From assembly GCA_020740775.1 (NCBI GenBank), contig JAHEWK010000041.1:124001-188000 (forward strand): DNA of 64,000 bases, written 5' to 3'. This DNA comes from Ilyonectria destructans. Taxonomy: Eukaryota > Ascomycota > Sordariomycetes > Hypocreales > Nectriaceae. Position numbers and translations under genes: made by a program. The notes beneath the pieces are model-generated. The model was not told where the DNA came from. It did not search any database and was given only the letters and a program-made list of their open reading frames with translations. Of the stretch, positions 30,557-42,900 are shown piece after piece. Each line of letters starts with the position of its first letter. Position 1 is the first letter of the stretch.

Positions 30557-33500
30557 CTACGCATGGCTTTGCTGCCTTTCAAATATCCGTCTCGTTTCTG
30601 CTGCTAGATCTGTCAACCTCTGCATGCCATCAACTATGCTCTGGTCCAGCTTATTCCCGATGAAATCTTGGTGTCGTACGGGACTAAGAAGCTTGATGCC
30701 TTGTAGTGTTCTGCACCTGGATAGTTGTACATAGAGGCTGGTAAAGTCGCATTTCGAAGGCTGACCATTGGTCATACGATTTCCTCGCAGCTCCAAGAGC
30801 ACTTCCACAAACGTCTTGCTTTGGGCTTTATAGTCAGTAAGGACAAAGGCCGGGACAACCGGCAATCCCCGGCGAGTGCATTTCCCCGATAGGAACCTGA
30901 AGTGGGAGCTGGCTGGATTGAGGGTGTGTGAGTCAGGCCGGATGAGCACTGTCCCCGTTGGGAGGGACGGGACGGCTAAATCCTTTGTCTCTCGCGACTG
31001 CAATAATATGCCCAGTGGCGGGCCAAAGTGGATGGTGACGTCGTCCGCGAGATGGTAGCCTGGGGATTTCGGATCGGGGATGACGTCCGCAGCGGTAAAC
31101 TCAGCCCCATTCACAATCTTCAAGCCGGTATATATATTCTTGTTGACAACTACAGGCATCCCCTGAGCATAGAAGAAGACACCAGGTACCTTGCAGTTAG
31201 AATCGTCTCCTTGTTCGATAGTCTGGGCGATCTCGTTCTGAGACAGGGTTCCACACCGCCAGGTGTGGGTGGAGACGAAGACAGAGATATGTCTCTTGTT
31301 AAACCGGGCCCAATCTACCACGGCTTCCATGTTGAGGCTCCATCGGTTGCGGTTGAGCGGTGTTATTGCGCGCAAACCATCTTTGAAGGTGATTTGGGAG
31401 CGGTCCACCAGCTTCGTATTGAGCAGGTCCAGGTCTTGCTGCGTCTGAGTCCCCGCCCGTACTCTGTCTAAAAGAGCGCCTAGCTGAGGATCGTCTCGTG
31501 CGCGGACTTGTTCTTCGAGAAGAACGACTGTCTTGAACATCAGCCACAGACTGTAGCCACGGTGGTGAGAAATGGTCGCTTGTCCAAGGGAGGCGGCGAA
31601 AGCCGAATCCACGATTCGGTTCACCAGGAGGCTTGTTTCTAGCACTGGGGGGAACTGATAGAAATCACCCATCAAAAGAACCACGGGAATCCCGCCAAAT
31701 GGCTTATCTGGGCAGTCGCGGAGCGACTGGAGGCGGCAGCTGGCGTTGAACAGAGTGGCTCCCCCGAGCATGCTCACTTCGTCGATCACGAGGGCTAGGT
31801 TCTGCTTCCACGTCCATTTTTTAGCTTCCGGGAATGTTGGAGGCCGTGCATTGTGAGAGCGATGAGTATCCAGTCCGCAGGCCGAATGGAGTGTCGTCCC
31901 GCCGATCTGGGCTGCCGCACTGCCTGACGTGCCGGTAATCTGAAGATGATGTGGCTGACCTCTGGCCGCGAATACGTAGCGCAAGGCATCGACGATCCTG
32001 GATTTTCCAGTACCGCCTGGTCCTCCAATGTACTGAAGATGTTGACCAGCGGAGTCAGGGTTGGCAGCGTACTTGTCCAAGAAGCTGCACACCAGCTGAA
32101 GAGCCATACTTTGCAGATAGTTGAGCGTATAGCTGGAGGCGGCAAGATGCCCCAGTTCCACGAAGCTTTTGGTTGGGCCTACGTCGACAAACATTCGAGG
32201 ACCTTGTACGACTGGGTCTTCATCTTGCCTCGGAATGGGAATCTCCGTGTCACAATGCCGAACAAGCAGATCGTCGATGTCGGCGTTACCCGTGGAAGTT
32301 GTGCCACATTGGAGACCGCTCTCCATCTCATCGAGCATTCGGAGATGCAGCATGTCCTGGGCCTTTGCCGCGGCCCGAATATCCTCCCCAGAGAGAGTCG
32401 GATGCTGGTATAAGGAGCTATCCTGGTTACGGCGAATTTGCTGATAAAAACCTTCTTGACGTGGGACAAAAGGCCGACCCTCTTCAGCCGGGTTCTCTTG
32501 GCACAGGTCCCGGATCAGGCTCCGCAATACTGGGGAGTCCCTCGTAGCGTCGGAGTCTCGCACGGCATTGTGCAGAGCCCGGAGGAGAGCTGTATAGTTT
32601 TGGTGATGTTTAGCCGTTGTTGCAGACTCTTCACTACACTGACTAGAGTCGCCTTCATCAAGAGGGAACTCTACGTCAACCGTATCGTCGCCCTCCGAGC
32701 GGCTGGCCCAGAGCTTTGCGTCTTTGCGCGCGTCTTCGGCTGATTTGCTGAGGAGGGAGATGTTCGCGACGTGGAAACGCAGCCGGCCGCAGACAGAAGC
32801 TTCATAGTTTGACCATATATGGGTGATATCGCCGCGTGTCTCGGAAAGGAAGTCTTCCCAAGGTACGAACAAGGCCAAATGGAGGACAGAGTTGCTAGGC
32901 AGAAGCGTCAGAACCGGGCTCGGAGTCGGTAGCATGGAGTCTGGAGAGCGTACCGTTTGAAATACACGGGGTGCTCGTCCTCGTGGTCGTTGCTGATGTA
33001 TCCTTGAAAGATGGGCACGGCGTATTCGTGAGGTCGCCGAAGTTCTTGCAGCCAGCCGTGGCATTCAGGAGAGGATCCCTCAAGAGAGATGTGGGTTTCA
33101 TCCTCATCTCGGTCGCTGCGACGCACCAAGTTAATCATCGACATATAGTCATAGAGGCACAGAGATCTCAGAACTTGACCTCTGCAGGCATAAGCGTCCA
33201 AGTACAACAAGGTACGGCCGCCTTCCCTAAGCTGCACCGCCTCAGGAGGCTCCTCTAGATCTGTTTCTACGCCAGCCTGACGACGAAGATGCATCCAGCG
33301 CCGGAAGATGGCCCAATACAGTGCGGTCAGGTTTAGGAAGGACCAGTTCGGCACGTTGGTAAAGTCCGTGTGATAGCCCAGCAGATGGTAACACACCTCT
33401 ACAGCCGAGAGCTGTCGCTCGGAAAAGATTCGATTTGCTGCCCTCATCAGAAACTGGCGACTCTCATTCAGCAGGGCGGGGCGGGCGTCACGCTCGGCGG

Positions 33501-36500
33501 GGTCCGACACCTGACGCCTCCGCTCAGCAGATTCAGAGAGCTGTCGGAAGACCTCGGCTGCTAGGACGATACGTTTCCACATTGGTGTATCCAGTTTAGT
33601 GGCGTAGTTCGTGATGTAAAACACCATGGCCAGGCCCTTGGTCCTCGTCAAGATCATCGAGATGTCGTGGTTGTGGCGGAGGCCGATCGCCATTGCTTTG
33701 TTATATCGATTGACTAGCGAGTGGTTCCGACGGATATTGAGCAGGCCATCCTTTGTAAATCCTGTCTTTTCGACGATCTTCCAGGGCGCCTTGAACCGAC
33801 ACGCGGTCCGTCTGTTCCTGTCCGCACTCTGTTCGGCGAGTCCCTTCAGAGAATACTTGAGGCAGGTATAAGTGTGCGAGTGAACCTGGCAACAGTACGC
33901 AATGTAGTTGGACTCGTTTTCGAAGGCCGCAGTGAGCGCTTCGGTGCTGTTCATCATTCCTTCGTCGGGGTGGATCGGCTTCCTCTCCTGTCGGACGGCA
34001 TTCCCGGCGTTCTCGTCTAAACATTCATGAAAGACCGAGTCTACATACCGAGTCACTTGGGCACGGTATTCTTCTTCAGCAGGATCGGCCATGTCGTCGA
34101 TCAGGGACGGCAATTGCATGTTGCCGGCCAACCAGAGTAGTCCATGTAGATGCAGACTGCCTCGTTCGTTCGTTTCCACCGTTGCATAATAGTGACTGAT
34201 CTTCCCGAAAACCGATTCTTGGCCTGTCCTGACGTATTTTTCGAAGAACAAAGAGACTTCTCGGTGGAAGAAGATGGCGGAGCTGACCGGATCCATGGTG
34301 CTAAGGGCGATCCTGTCATACCTCCCCCGAAGATCGGCTAAAAGTTCCTTTGCCGTGTCATACTCGTGGAGCCTGTGGATGGAGAGCCACATCTTCACCG
34401 GGTTGTTGATGTCATTGGGGTTGATGGTAATCCAAATCGCAGGCATACCGGTCCAAATGTCAAGTGCTTGTATCTTCCTCCGCATCAGCAGTCGACTTTC
34501 GTTAGAGAGCGGCTGTGCGTGGCCAAAGATGGATAGCTCCCGGAGCAGGAACGATACGTCGGGGTCAGTCGTCTTCTTTGTCTCTCGCATCTCATTCTCG
34601 GCGGCTTTTAGGCGGTCCATCGTCAAGCTCCCATACACCCGTTCAAGTTCCTGAAAGGAGCCCTTTGTCATGCGGACCATGCTGATACGGCGGTTGGAGG
34701 ATCGGAGAAGGATGTTGAAAACCAAGAAACAGAAGATAGGATGGGTGGCAAACCGGCCTCCGTGTCGTTGCAGAACATACTTGGCCCAGTAGTTAAGCGA
34801 ATGATTGGAATGGCGTCGGGCAGGCACTGAAGCATCTTGTTGATTGGAATTCGCCTCCCCCAGTGCCTTTGGGCCACCTCTCCCCCACGGGAAAAGCTTT
34901 GGGAAGGTCCGCGGGAAGAAGTCCTCGTGCAGGGTATCTGCGAAGTCGGCACCACGCTCCACTCTGATGAATGGCTGTTCGCCTGTTGTCTGAAGGCGCA
35001 TGGTGCATGGCTCAGCGTCGTCCGCATCTCGGCTCTGACTTGTCTGGAGAGCGTCGGCTAAGAAGGACAGCTTATCAGCCTCCTCGAAAGCGGTTGGCCC
35101 GTCAAGAGGAAACATGCCGGAGGATGACGTCTCGTAAACGACTTCACCGTCGCCGTCGGCATCATCCGGAGGCGAGGGATGGTGCTGTTCGATCGACAGA
35201 GTGCCGTCCGGAGGGCCGGGGTTGTCGCTGGAGCCGGTTTGTGCCGAGGGGAGGAGTTCTTCAATACTCACGAACCGGTTCTCCTCCAACCCTCGATCGG
35301 TATCTGGGACGATATGGTCCGTCTGGGTCTTCTCAACAACCGACGGTTCCTCCCTCTGCATCACGTCCATGATGAGGGTAGGAACACTAGAGCCCTCCGC
35401 GTACCGCCAATCGTCTATCTCACTGTAGTTGATTCTGATGTGCTCGTAAAGTGGGTTGTTTTTTTGGAGCCACGACAAGGCAGCCCTTACACGGGACTTG
35501 CGCACCTGAAGAAGATGCCCAACGTCTGCAGGGCTAGGTTTGCTCGAGCCGCTCCAAGAGACGTGGATGTTCTCGACGGTCTCCAGAAGAGGGTGGGGGA
35601 GAACCGTAGCAACGAGGTCCTCCACCTTGTTCGGAAAGACCACAATATGGCCCTTCACGTGCTTCCGGTAACTGAGGCCCGACGGGGTCTTGTTATCAAC
35701 GGTGAACTTTGTGATGTAGCCGAAAGGCGCCTGGAGAGCAATCAGCCTCTCTTCAACAGGAGAGAGGCCATCAAGTTCTTCAGGGTACCGATGCTCACAT
35801 CCGATGTCCATGTTGTTGACCGAGCAGGCTTTAGGCAGCTTTCCACCTTCCAAGCCGGCGCGGCACTCGCGGCACACGTGAACTCCAGCGTCGTCGTCCA
35901 GTGGGAGGCACTTCCTGCACTGCCGAAGAGTCCTCGTGGCCTGCAGCAAGGAGAGCGTCAACTGCCTCTTCCACTGGATGGTGGTAAGTTCGCAAGGCGC
36001 ATGCTTTCTGTAGCAGAAGACGCAATGGGAAATTGGCAACGTCTTCTCATCTGTAAATGCCTGGTAGAACGACTTGGAAGCCTCTACCTGAAGGGCGAGT
36101 AGCACCTCTTTGCACCATGATCTTGTTGCTGATGCCTCCTGCTTGTCGCGAAAGCAGGATTCGCGATATTGCAGAATAGAATTGATGGACTCCTGCTGGA
36201 GTTGGACGGTTTCCTGCATCGGCCGCGGCCTCTTTGGGGAGCGGTTGGGTTGCGTGCCCGGCGGAGTGGGAAGCGTTTCCCCCATTGACCGTGGCCTCTT
36301 CGGAGGCCGGCTCGGTTGCGTGGGCGGCGGAGTTGGAAGCGCTTCCTGTTCCCTAGGGCGCTTTGGTGAAGGAGTGGTTGGCCGATGTATCCGGTCGGTT
36401 CCTCCGGCCCTTTGACGGGCTCGGTCTTCGGCGTGCTGGCGGTCCAGGTGATGTAACATGCGGAGGATCTCATCATGAGGGACTCTGATCAGCTCTTGCC

Positions 36501-36660
36501 GGCGCTGGGCGGCTTTCTGAGAGGTCGAGCAATTCGGAACAGTCGATTGAGAATTCCCCTGCCTCCCTCGGGCACTGTTCTGGGTGCGTCGTCGATCCAG
36601 ATCTTCCAATGTACGGCGGATCTCATCAGTTGGGACTCTGACTGGTTCTTGCCGGGGCAT
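30557..36660 (-). CDS. Helitron C Rep-helicase (RepHel)
   Basis: Two exons, 36660-32954 and 32894-30557, flank a 59-base intron with clean signals (GTACGC...CTGAC...CCTAG). The join is phase 2 (HPVYFKR|NSVLHL) and yields about 2014 aa without stops. The N-terminus has two DLDRQ units and two Pro-rich SPKRPR-type repeats that look like nuclear localisation signals. A Cys-rich region (CVFCYRKHAPCEL, CRKCLPLDDDAGVHVCREC) precedes the Helitron-like N-terminal domain. The Rep HUH motif HLHG lies at residues 837-840 and YITNYATK further on. A PIF1-family helicase follows, with Walker A GGPGGTGKSR near residue 1520, LALVIDEVSMLGG and LSRCRTLQGI. The upstream in-frame ATG at 36756 is possible, but MPRQEP is conserved as the start in all copies. 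Confidence 0.9.
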
Positions 36661-36968
36661 GGTAGCAAGTGGATATGAGCCACGGAATCGACCGACCGCC
36701 ACTTGTAGAAAAGAAAAACTACTGAGATACCGGGTTGGACGGTCTCCCCGTGCCACTGACGACCCATCGCAACCATTTCAACCATTTCTTCGAAGCGAAT
36801 TCTCCGTGGATGTACGGACGGTGGCGGAGCTCCGGGAACTGACCCTCCCTCCGCCGCAGAAGAAAGCAAGGGTCCGGGCCGGAGCGGGCGTGGTAAACGG
36901 AGCGTGGCTCTTCGATTGTGGCGCAGCTCGAACAGGGCGCTAAGCGATCCGAGCGTTGCCAGAGAAGA

Positions 36969-37008
36969 CGCGGAAGGAAGAACCTTCGGAACTAACGTTC
37001 CTCAGGCA
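36969..37008 (-). repeat. Helitron C 5' terminus
   Basis: The plus-strand sequence gcggaaggaagaacc...cgttcctcaggca corresponds to the 5' ends of A and B. Host sequence (aagcgcttggcttgcgc) follows. The 14-mer is diverged here, so the last base of the element is uncertain. Confidence 0.6.
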
Positions 37009-37309
37009 AAGCGCTTGGCTTGCGCTTGCGTGCATCCGATAACCCCACCACGTAGATTTACAGATACAGTACTACGTCGGCATCATTCAGAGAATTTACA
37101 TGGAGTGGATTTATGTGTGGTTATTGCTTCTTGAGGATGCTGAGGCGCCCGTGGATCCTACAGCAGAGGGAAGGGCTGAGCAAGAAAATTATGGGCACGG
37201 TCACGTGGTAAAAGCGTCCGGAAAGGACACCGTGTCCTCTATGACTCACCTCTCCGACGAGAATCGCCACGCGATGAAAGTTCGCCTCTTGCTCTGTATT
37301 AACACGACG
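37009..37309. other. Short intergenic flank right of the Helitron array
   Basis: An open frame begins at 37100, but its first about 70 codons look non-conserved and are probably upstream sequence of the next gene. No promoter element is clear. Confidence 0.4.
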
Positions 37310-38592
37310 ATGGATGCGGACTCTGCGGATGATTGGTTTAGTGACGATGAGAACGAGCCTCGCATTTACCACGACTCGAGTCTCGGGAATCAGCCCGCTT
37401 ACCATGCAACAGCCCCTCGGCGAAGCCAGCTGCGACCCGCCCGAAACCAACTACCGTTTGTGCCGTACGCCGACCGGATTCCAGGCGATTCCTACATCGA
37501 ACAGCCGCCGACCTGTATACATTACATCCTGGAATGGAAATTCACATTTAAAAATAGAAGCATTGCAAAGCAAACGGAGGAGGAACTTGTGGTGGCTCCA
37601 AGCGATTTTTGGAATGAAGAGCTCTTGTCAAAGGTGGAGGAAATTGCCAAAAGCAAGCCTTGCAAGCCCGGGTCTACGACCGTGGTTATGTCCGTGAACG
37701 ATCGATCCGAGCCAAATATAACCAAGCGTTTCAAAGAGCTGGGAATCGATTGGCTAATTGTAGAGAAACAACTGCATGCATGGAGCCACCTACTTCGCAT
37801 CGGGAAGAGGCTGAAGATCAATGTCTCATTCGACTATGTGGAGAGCGACAGGAATGCGGGCACCACTGGAAGAGGGGTTACTAGTGCTCGGCTTGCCGAT
37901 CAGGAGATCCGATCCAATGCAGAGCAGGCTGTTTTGGATGTACCTGCATCCTGGAAGCATGTTTTCCGAGTGATGAAATGCCCCGGACCTCCGTGCGATC
38001 GTGGACCATATTGCTGGCAGGATCTCGGGACCAAGAGGCATTACAAACTCTTAGGCCATCACCTGAGAATCCTCGTCAGGCTCGTGCAGGGGGGTGGTAA
38101 GCTCGACACACACGATGATGTCCCAGAAGACATTCGCACGCAGCTTGTTGCCCAGGAACAACAACATGCAAATCGTAAGCGCAAGAGACAAGACTCGTGC
38201 TCTGAACCAGCAGGCCGTCCAGCGCCTATGGTTATTAATAATTATATCCCAGCTTATGCTGGCCAGGATATGGCGGATGGCTCAAGGAGATCCACCCCAA
38301 GCTTGTCAGACGGGTCATCTTCGAGATCCTCCTCGTTCAGTGTACCTGGACCGCGAGATGATGCAGTCGAGGCATACTGCAGGTGCAGTGCTCAAAGGTT
38401 AGTAGAACGGAACCAAAGAGACACTACGAGCTGGCTCGTGACCTTTCGCTAGAAAGGGGCCTTGATCTTGAGCTTCTTCATGAAGATAATGATGCACAAT
38501 TTTACATAGACCACGGGGTATTAGAGGGCGTGGCGCGCCGCTGGGTTCGGGACATAGAAGCTTTCGTTGATCAATATATTATTGCGTTATAG
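37310..38592 (+). pseudogene. Uncharacterised fungal protein, single frameshift
   Basis: The likely start is MDADSADDWFSDDE at 37310. The protein has an acidic N-terminus, then a conserved-looking core: YILEWKFTFKNRSIAKQTEEELV, TTVVMSVNDRSEPNITKRFKELGIDWLIVEKQLHAW, KLKINVSFDYVES-like, and TKRHYKLLGHHLRILVRLVQGGGKLDTHDDVPEDIR. A basic/Ser-rich linker follows. At about 38380-38386 one base appears to be missing (aggtgcag, probably once aggtggcag). The frame then resumes as QCSKVSRTEPKRHYELARDLSLERGLDLELLHED to the stop at 38592. I recall similar multi-copy hypothetical proteins in Eurotiales, function unknown. Without the shift it would be about 427 aa. It may be a sequencing error or a recent pseudogene. 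Confidence 0.65.
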
Positions 38593-39725
38593 AAGTATGG
38601 CGCCTCTATTTTATTCTGGCGGTTCTTCAATACAAACCCCAGCCCAGCGAAAATGACCCTCCGCGCTAGCCTTTCGGCTGCCGACCACATCCACGCACTC
38701 TTCCAAGAAGAGCTGAAAATCTCGCTGGATGAGGTTCACCTGATCTTGCCACACCATCCTAATGTAGTTTTTGAGTTCCCCAAAGAATCGCTCTATGGGG
38801 TTAAAGTCAGGAGAGTAGGGTGGAAGGTAAAGCAATACGACGCCCGCATCTCGGCACATCTGTGTTACTTTCTCCGTGTGGTGAAACGATGCATTATCCA
38901 TGATCAGGACAGATCTTGGGCCAGGCCATTTGCCACAGTATGGCAAGAGTCCCTCAATAAAACCCTCAAAGATTTCAGCATCGGTTGATCCATCATATAC
39001 TCGAAAATGAATAACACCCTCTTGGGTATAGGCGGGCAGGATTTGGAGTCTTTGTCCACGGTGGAAATGCTTGACTTGAGCAGGCGTGACCCCAACAGGA
39101 GCCCAGCCTTTGTTTCTAGTCCCGATACTTCTATCGCTTCCAGACTCGTCTATGAAAACCATCTGATAGGAGTGGTAAAAAGATCTTTCGTAGATGTGCT
39201 CCTCTCGTAGATCCTCGTTCCGCTCCTTGGCAATAACATTTGCCAACTTATGAGACCATCTCGCCTCTTTCAGAGCTCGGCTAATGGCAGACTCTGACAC
39301 AATGACGTCAAACTCCTTATGAAGGAAGGTGACCATTTCACGGATATTCATGCAAGAGGTGACGGTGAGTTCGGCACGCAACGCGGTCATCATGAGAGGA
39401 GAAATTGTTTTAGGTCGACCGACACCGTTCGAGGGGGCTTTCGCTGCTCCGAAGAGGAGCATGTTCGATCGGATGTGGCGTACTGTGCGGGTGGTACATT
39501 GGTTGACTTCGGCGATGTCTTTGTCTGTAAGCCCATTGTCGCCATCTAACTTACTCTGTATCATGTGCTCAATAGACAGGCGGGTAGTAGGGTGAAGGTT
39601 CGGCGCCATCGTAGTCCAGTTGTGGTGTGAAGGAGGGGATTGCTATGGCCATTTCCAGCCATTGCGGATCAGCGAGGGGCACTCGGAGCTCGGGTGGACG
39701 TAAAACCGAAAGCCACGGGCCTGGA
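38593..39725 (-). mobile_element. Tc1/mariner-superfamily element (ends not resolved)
   Basis: Contains the intact transposase at 38611-39609. The 5' flank up to about 39720 (cgtaaaaccgaaagccacgg) is shared with a fragment at 45903-46035, so it belongs to the element. I could not pair terminal inverted repeats or TA duplications with confidence. The left end must lie within about 18 bp of the preceding gene's stop. Confidence 0.55.
38611..39609 (-). CDS. Tc1/mariner transposase (DD34E)
   Basis: A 332-aa protein. The N-terminal helix-turn-helix region covers about residues 10-120 (GLTDKDIAEVNQCTTRTVRHIRSNM, then GRPKTIS and SESAISRALKEARWSH). The DDE catalytic domain has Asp154 (MVFIDESGSD), Asp238 (VLIMDNASFHH) and Glu273 (YSPDFNPIERFF). 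The second and third residues are separated by 34 residues, the DD34E spacing of Tc1-like transposases. The usual GTRNKGWAPVG motif is present. The frame is intact and the three catalytic residues are kept, so it may be active. It would cut and paste the element at TA sites. A truncated relative lies 6 kb to the right. Confidence 0.92.
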   Translation of the reverse strand: MAPNLHPTTRLSIEHMIQSKLDGDNGLTDKDIAEVNQCTTRTVRHIRSNMLLFGAAKAPSNGVGRPKTISPLMMTALRAELTVTSCMNIREMVTFLHKEFDVIVSESAISRALKEARWSHKLANVIAKERNEDLREEHIYERSFYHSYQMVFIDESGSDRSIGTRNKGWAPVGVTPAQVKHFHRGQRLQILPAYTQEGVIHFRVYDGSTDAEIFEGFIEGLLPYCGKWPGPRSVLIMDNASFHHTEKVTQMCRDAGVVLLYLPPYSPDFNPIERFFGELKNYIRMVWQDQVNLIQRDFQLFLEECVDVVGSRKASAEGHFRWAGVCIEEPPE

Positions 39726-39906
39726 CTGCGTTGTGGTCCACAGTCCTCTTTACGTTTAATTGGCCCGCTTAATCGGAAAACTGTTCATCCGCGCAAGAAT
39801 CCACTTGAAGGCAAGTCCTTACCCCGCATCTCGCTTCAACACATCGACAGAAGCTAAGACGATAACTACTTTTGCCTGGATCTAAATACGATCTACCGAT
39901 CTGCCG
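39726..39906. other. Upstream region of the NLR gene
   Basis: About 180 bp between the mariner-derived sequence and the receptor start codon. A short inverted repeat (ggactg...cagtcc) lies just left, at about 39720-39750. No TATA box is obvious. Confidence 0.3.
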
Positions 39907-42900
39907 ATGTCACTGGATGACTGCCTATCATCAAGGATGCAACTCGACAACCCTGAGCTTTACACCATAGGATGGATTGCTGCCCTCCCCATCGAGCGCG
40001 CAGCAGCCACAGCGTTATTTGATGACTGCCATGAAAACCCTAAAGATTTCGATCAACCTCGATCCGACCCGAATTCGTACGAGTGGGGCCGCATAGGCAA
40101 GCACAATATCGTGATCGCTTCACTTCCTGACGGAGACTATGGAACGACCCCTGCGACAACGACAGCATCAAACCTGATCTCCTCCTTGCCTCATATTCGG
40201 ATCGGTTTGCTGGTGGGCATTGGGGGAGGTATCGCTCAACCTGAGCAGGGCCGAGATATCCGACTCGGTGATGTTGTAGTGAGCCGACCTGATGGAACTA
40301 CTGGTGGAGTGGTCCAATATGATCTAGGGAAGGCGAAGTTGGATCAAGCCTGGGAGCTGAAAGGGTCTCTTAACAAGCCTCCCCGGGTTCTTCTCCATGC
40401 CCTGGCGAGCTTGCGAGCAAAGTATGAGAGAAGACCATCGCAGATTCCTGATCTCCTCCAGAGGATGTATACGACCAATCCCCTCATGACGAGACCAAAG
40501 ACCAATTTCACTCATCAAGGGTTTGAGAATGATCATTTATTCCCATCAACCTATGACCATATCGGAGGCAATACCTGCGACAAGTGCGACCATTCCCAAG
40601 AGGTCGAGCGAGATCCACGAGATTCTAATGATCCAGAGATTCACTATGGAGTTATCGCTTCTGGAAACACACTCATCAAGGATCCTAGCACTCGTGATAG
40701 GATCTTAGAGGTTGCCGGAGAGCAGTGTATGTGTGTTGAAATGGAAGCTGCCGGTCTGATGGACCACTTTCCCTGCCTCGTGATTAGGGGTATCTGTGAT
40801 TATGCGGATTCGCATAAAAATGATCGATGGCAGCGGTATGCGTCTGCTACGGCAGCTTCATTTGCGGTGGAGCTGCTTGGCCATATCCCTACTAGGGAGC
40901 TTGAAGCCACACGGCGGGTGGTTGATATCAAATCTCGTTAGTTTTCTCCTATTGATCATTAGATAAATGGATATTTACATATTTTTAGTTATGGAGGGTA
41001 TAAATGGTGTTCAGCTCATGACGCTTGATACAAAGAGGGAAGTCCAGAATGTCAGGTAAGATAGCAAATGTGGCTCTAATATAGACACCGTCACCGATAA
41101 CTGACAGTCATCCACAAGTATGACCTTGCATAGCGTTGACCAGAAAATGGTCCTAGATCGTCTCCCAGTTGCTGATGGGGCATTCTTCGATTCTCATGGC
41201 GATGGACATAATGCGACTTGCCTACCAAATACCCGGGTGAACCTCCTCCGACAAATACACCAATGGGCAAACGATCCTTGCGCCAAATCTATCTTCTGGC
41301 TCAAAGGCATGGCAGGGACAGGAAAATCTACCATTTCCCGGACTGTCGCTCAGTCTTGTGCTGTAACAGGTCACCTTGGCGCTAGCTTCTTCTTCAAGAG
41401 AGGAGAGGCAGACCGAGAAAACATGTCAAAGTTCTTCACAACGATAGCGGCCCAACTAGCTCAGAGGGAGCCAGTAATAGTGCCATCTATCGAGGCTGCT
41501 ATTAATGCTGATCCTTATATTGCCGGAAAAGCATTACAGGATCAGTTCGATCAACTGATTATACAGCCACTGGGAAATATCCCCCCTGACGCAAGGAGAT
41601 TGGATACTCTAGTGCTTGTGGTTGATGCCCTTGATGAGTGCGATACAGAAACAGACATCAAACTTCTCATCAATCTCCTATCTCGCACTAAGAATTTGCA
41701 GTTTCCAAAGCTGAGAATCCTTATTACGAGCAGGCCAGAGCTGCCAATTCACCTGGGTTTTACTAGCATAAAGGGCTCATATCAGGATCTTGTCCTTCAT
41801 GAGATCCCTGAGGAAATCATTAAGGATGATATCACTGCGTTCTTCAAGTACGAGCTTGCAAGAATCAAGACGGACTACAACTCATCTGTGCCGACAAATC
41901 GACAGTTGCCACTCAACTGGCCCGAAGAAGGAAATATTCAGCTTCTTGTCAAAATGGCTATTCCTCTGTTTATCTTTGCTGCAACCGTATGTCGCTTCAT
42001 CGACGACCGCAAATGTGGCAGCCCTCACACGCAATTGGCCCAAATTCTAAGCCACGGAAGCAGCGGTCATAGCTCAAGGCTTCACCAAGCATATGGCCCA
42101 GTCCTGAGTTCACAGCTTAAAGAGGTCTTGCAAAAGGATAGGGACAAGATCATCAATGAGTTCACACTTATTGTTGGCACCATAGTCACCCTCGCAAGCC
42201 CTTTATCTGTATTGGCCTTATCACAGCTACTTAATATTTCCCCTGATATCGTGGACACAAGACTAGATACACTCCATTCGGTTTTGGATGTTCCAGTGGA
42301 GCGTGATTTGCCTGTACGACTATTGCATTTGTCATTCCGAGATTATCTTATCAATCCCGAAGAGAAGAAGACAAATGAGCTCTGGGTGGATGAGAACTCT
42401 GCACATTGCAATCTGGGCAAGCAATGTTTGCGTATCATGGACGAGGGTCTCCGCGAGAACATATGCAGCATGTCATTCCCAGGAATGCGTCGGTCCACAA
42501 TTGATTCTCAACAGATCGATAAATGCTTATCTCCGGAACTTCAATATGCCTGTCGTTACTGGGTGCATCACCGAACAGCCATTGATCTTGAGCTGAATAA
42601 TATGCAAGAGGTCTATGATTTCCTGGTAGAACACTTTCTCCATTGGCTTGAGGCAATGAGCTTCATGGGTCGGACTGTAGAAGGCCTCAGTATACTTAGA
42701 TCATTAGCAGATTGGCTCAAGGTATAACTCAAGTATAACTTTATGAGTATGAATTTTGCTGACTTCTAGCAGGATAGGGAAGCTTCAAGCCTTTCGAGTT
42801 TCGTATCTGACGCGGTTCGATTTGTTAAAATGAATTTCTCAGTGATTGATAAGACACCCTTACAGATTTATTCTTCAGCTTTGGTTTTCACCCCTAGTAC

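Larger units (their letters stand above)
29423..37008 (-). mobile_element. Helitron2-like element, copy C (apparently complete)
   Basis: About 7.6 kb with both termini recognisable: 3' hairpin plus subterminal 14-mer (29431-29465) and a degenerate 5' end (aacgttcctcaggca, ending at about 37008). The accessory ORF (29791-30465) and the RepHel gene (30557-36660) are both open. It is the best candidate for an autonomous element in the array and is very similar to copy A over the shared parts. Confidence 0.85.

Noticed and set aside
38593..39725. Terminal inverted repeats for the mariner
   Set aside because: The candidate ggcgcc motifs near both ends overlap the transposase start codon and do not form a true TIR pair.
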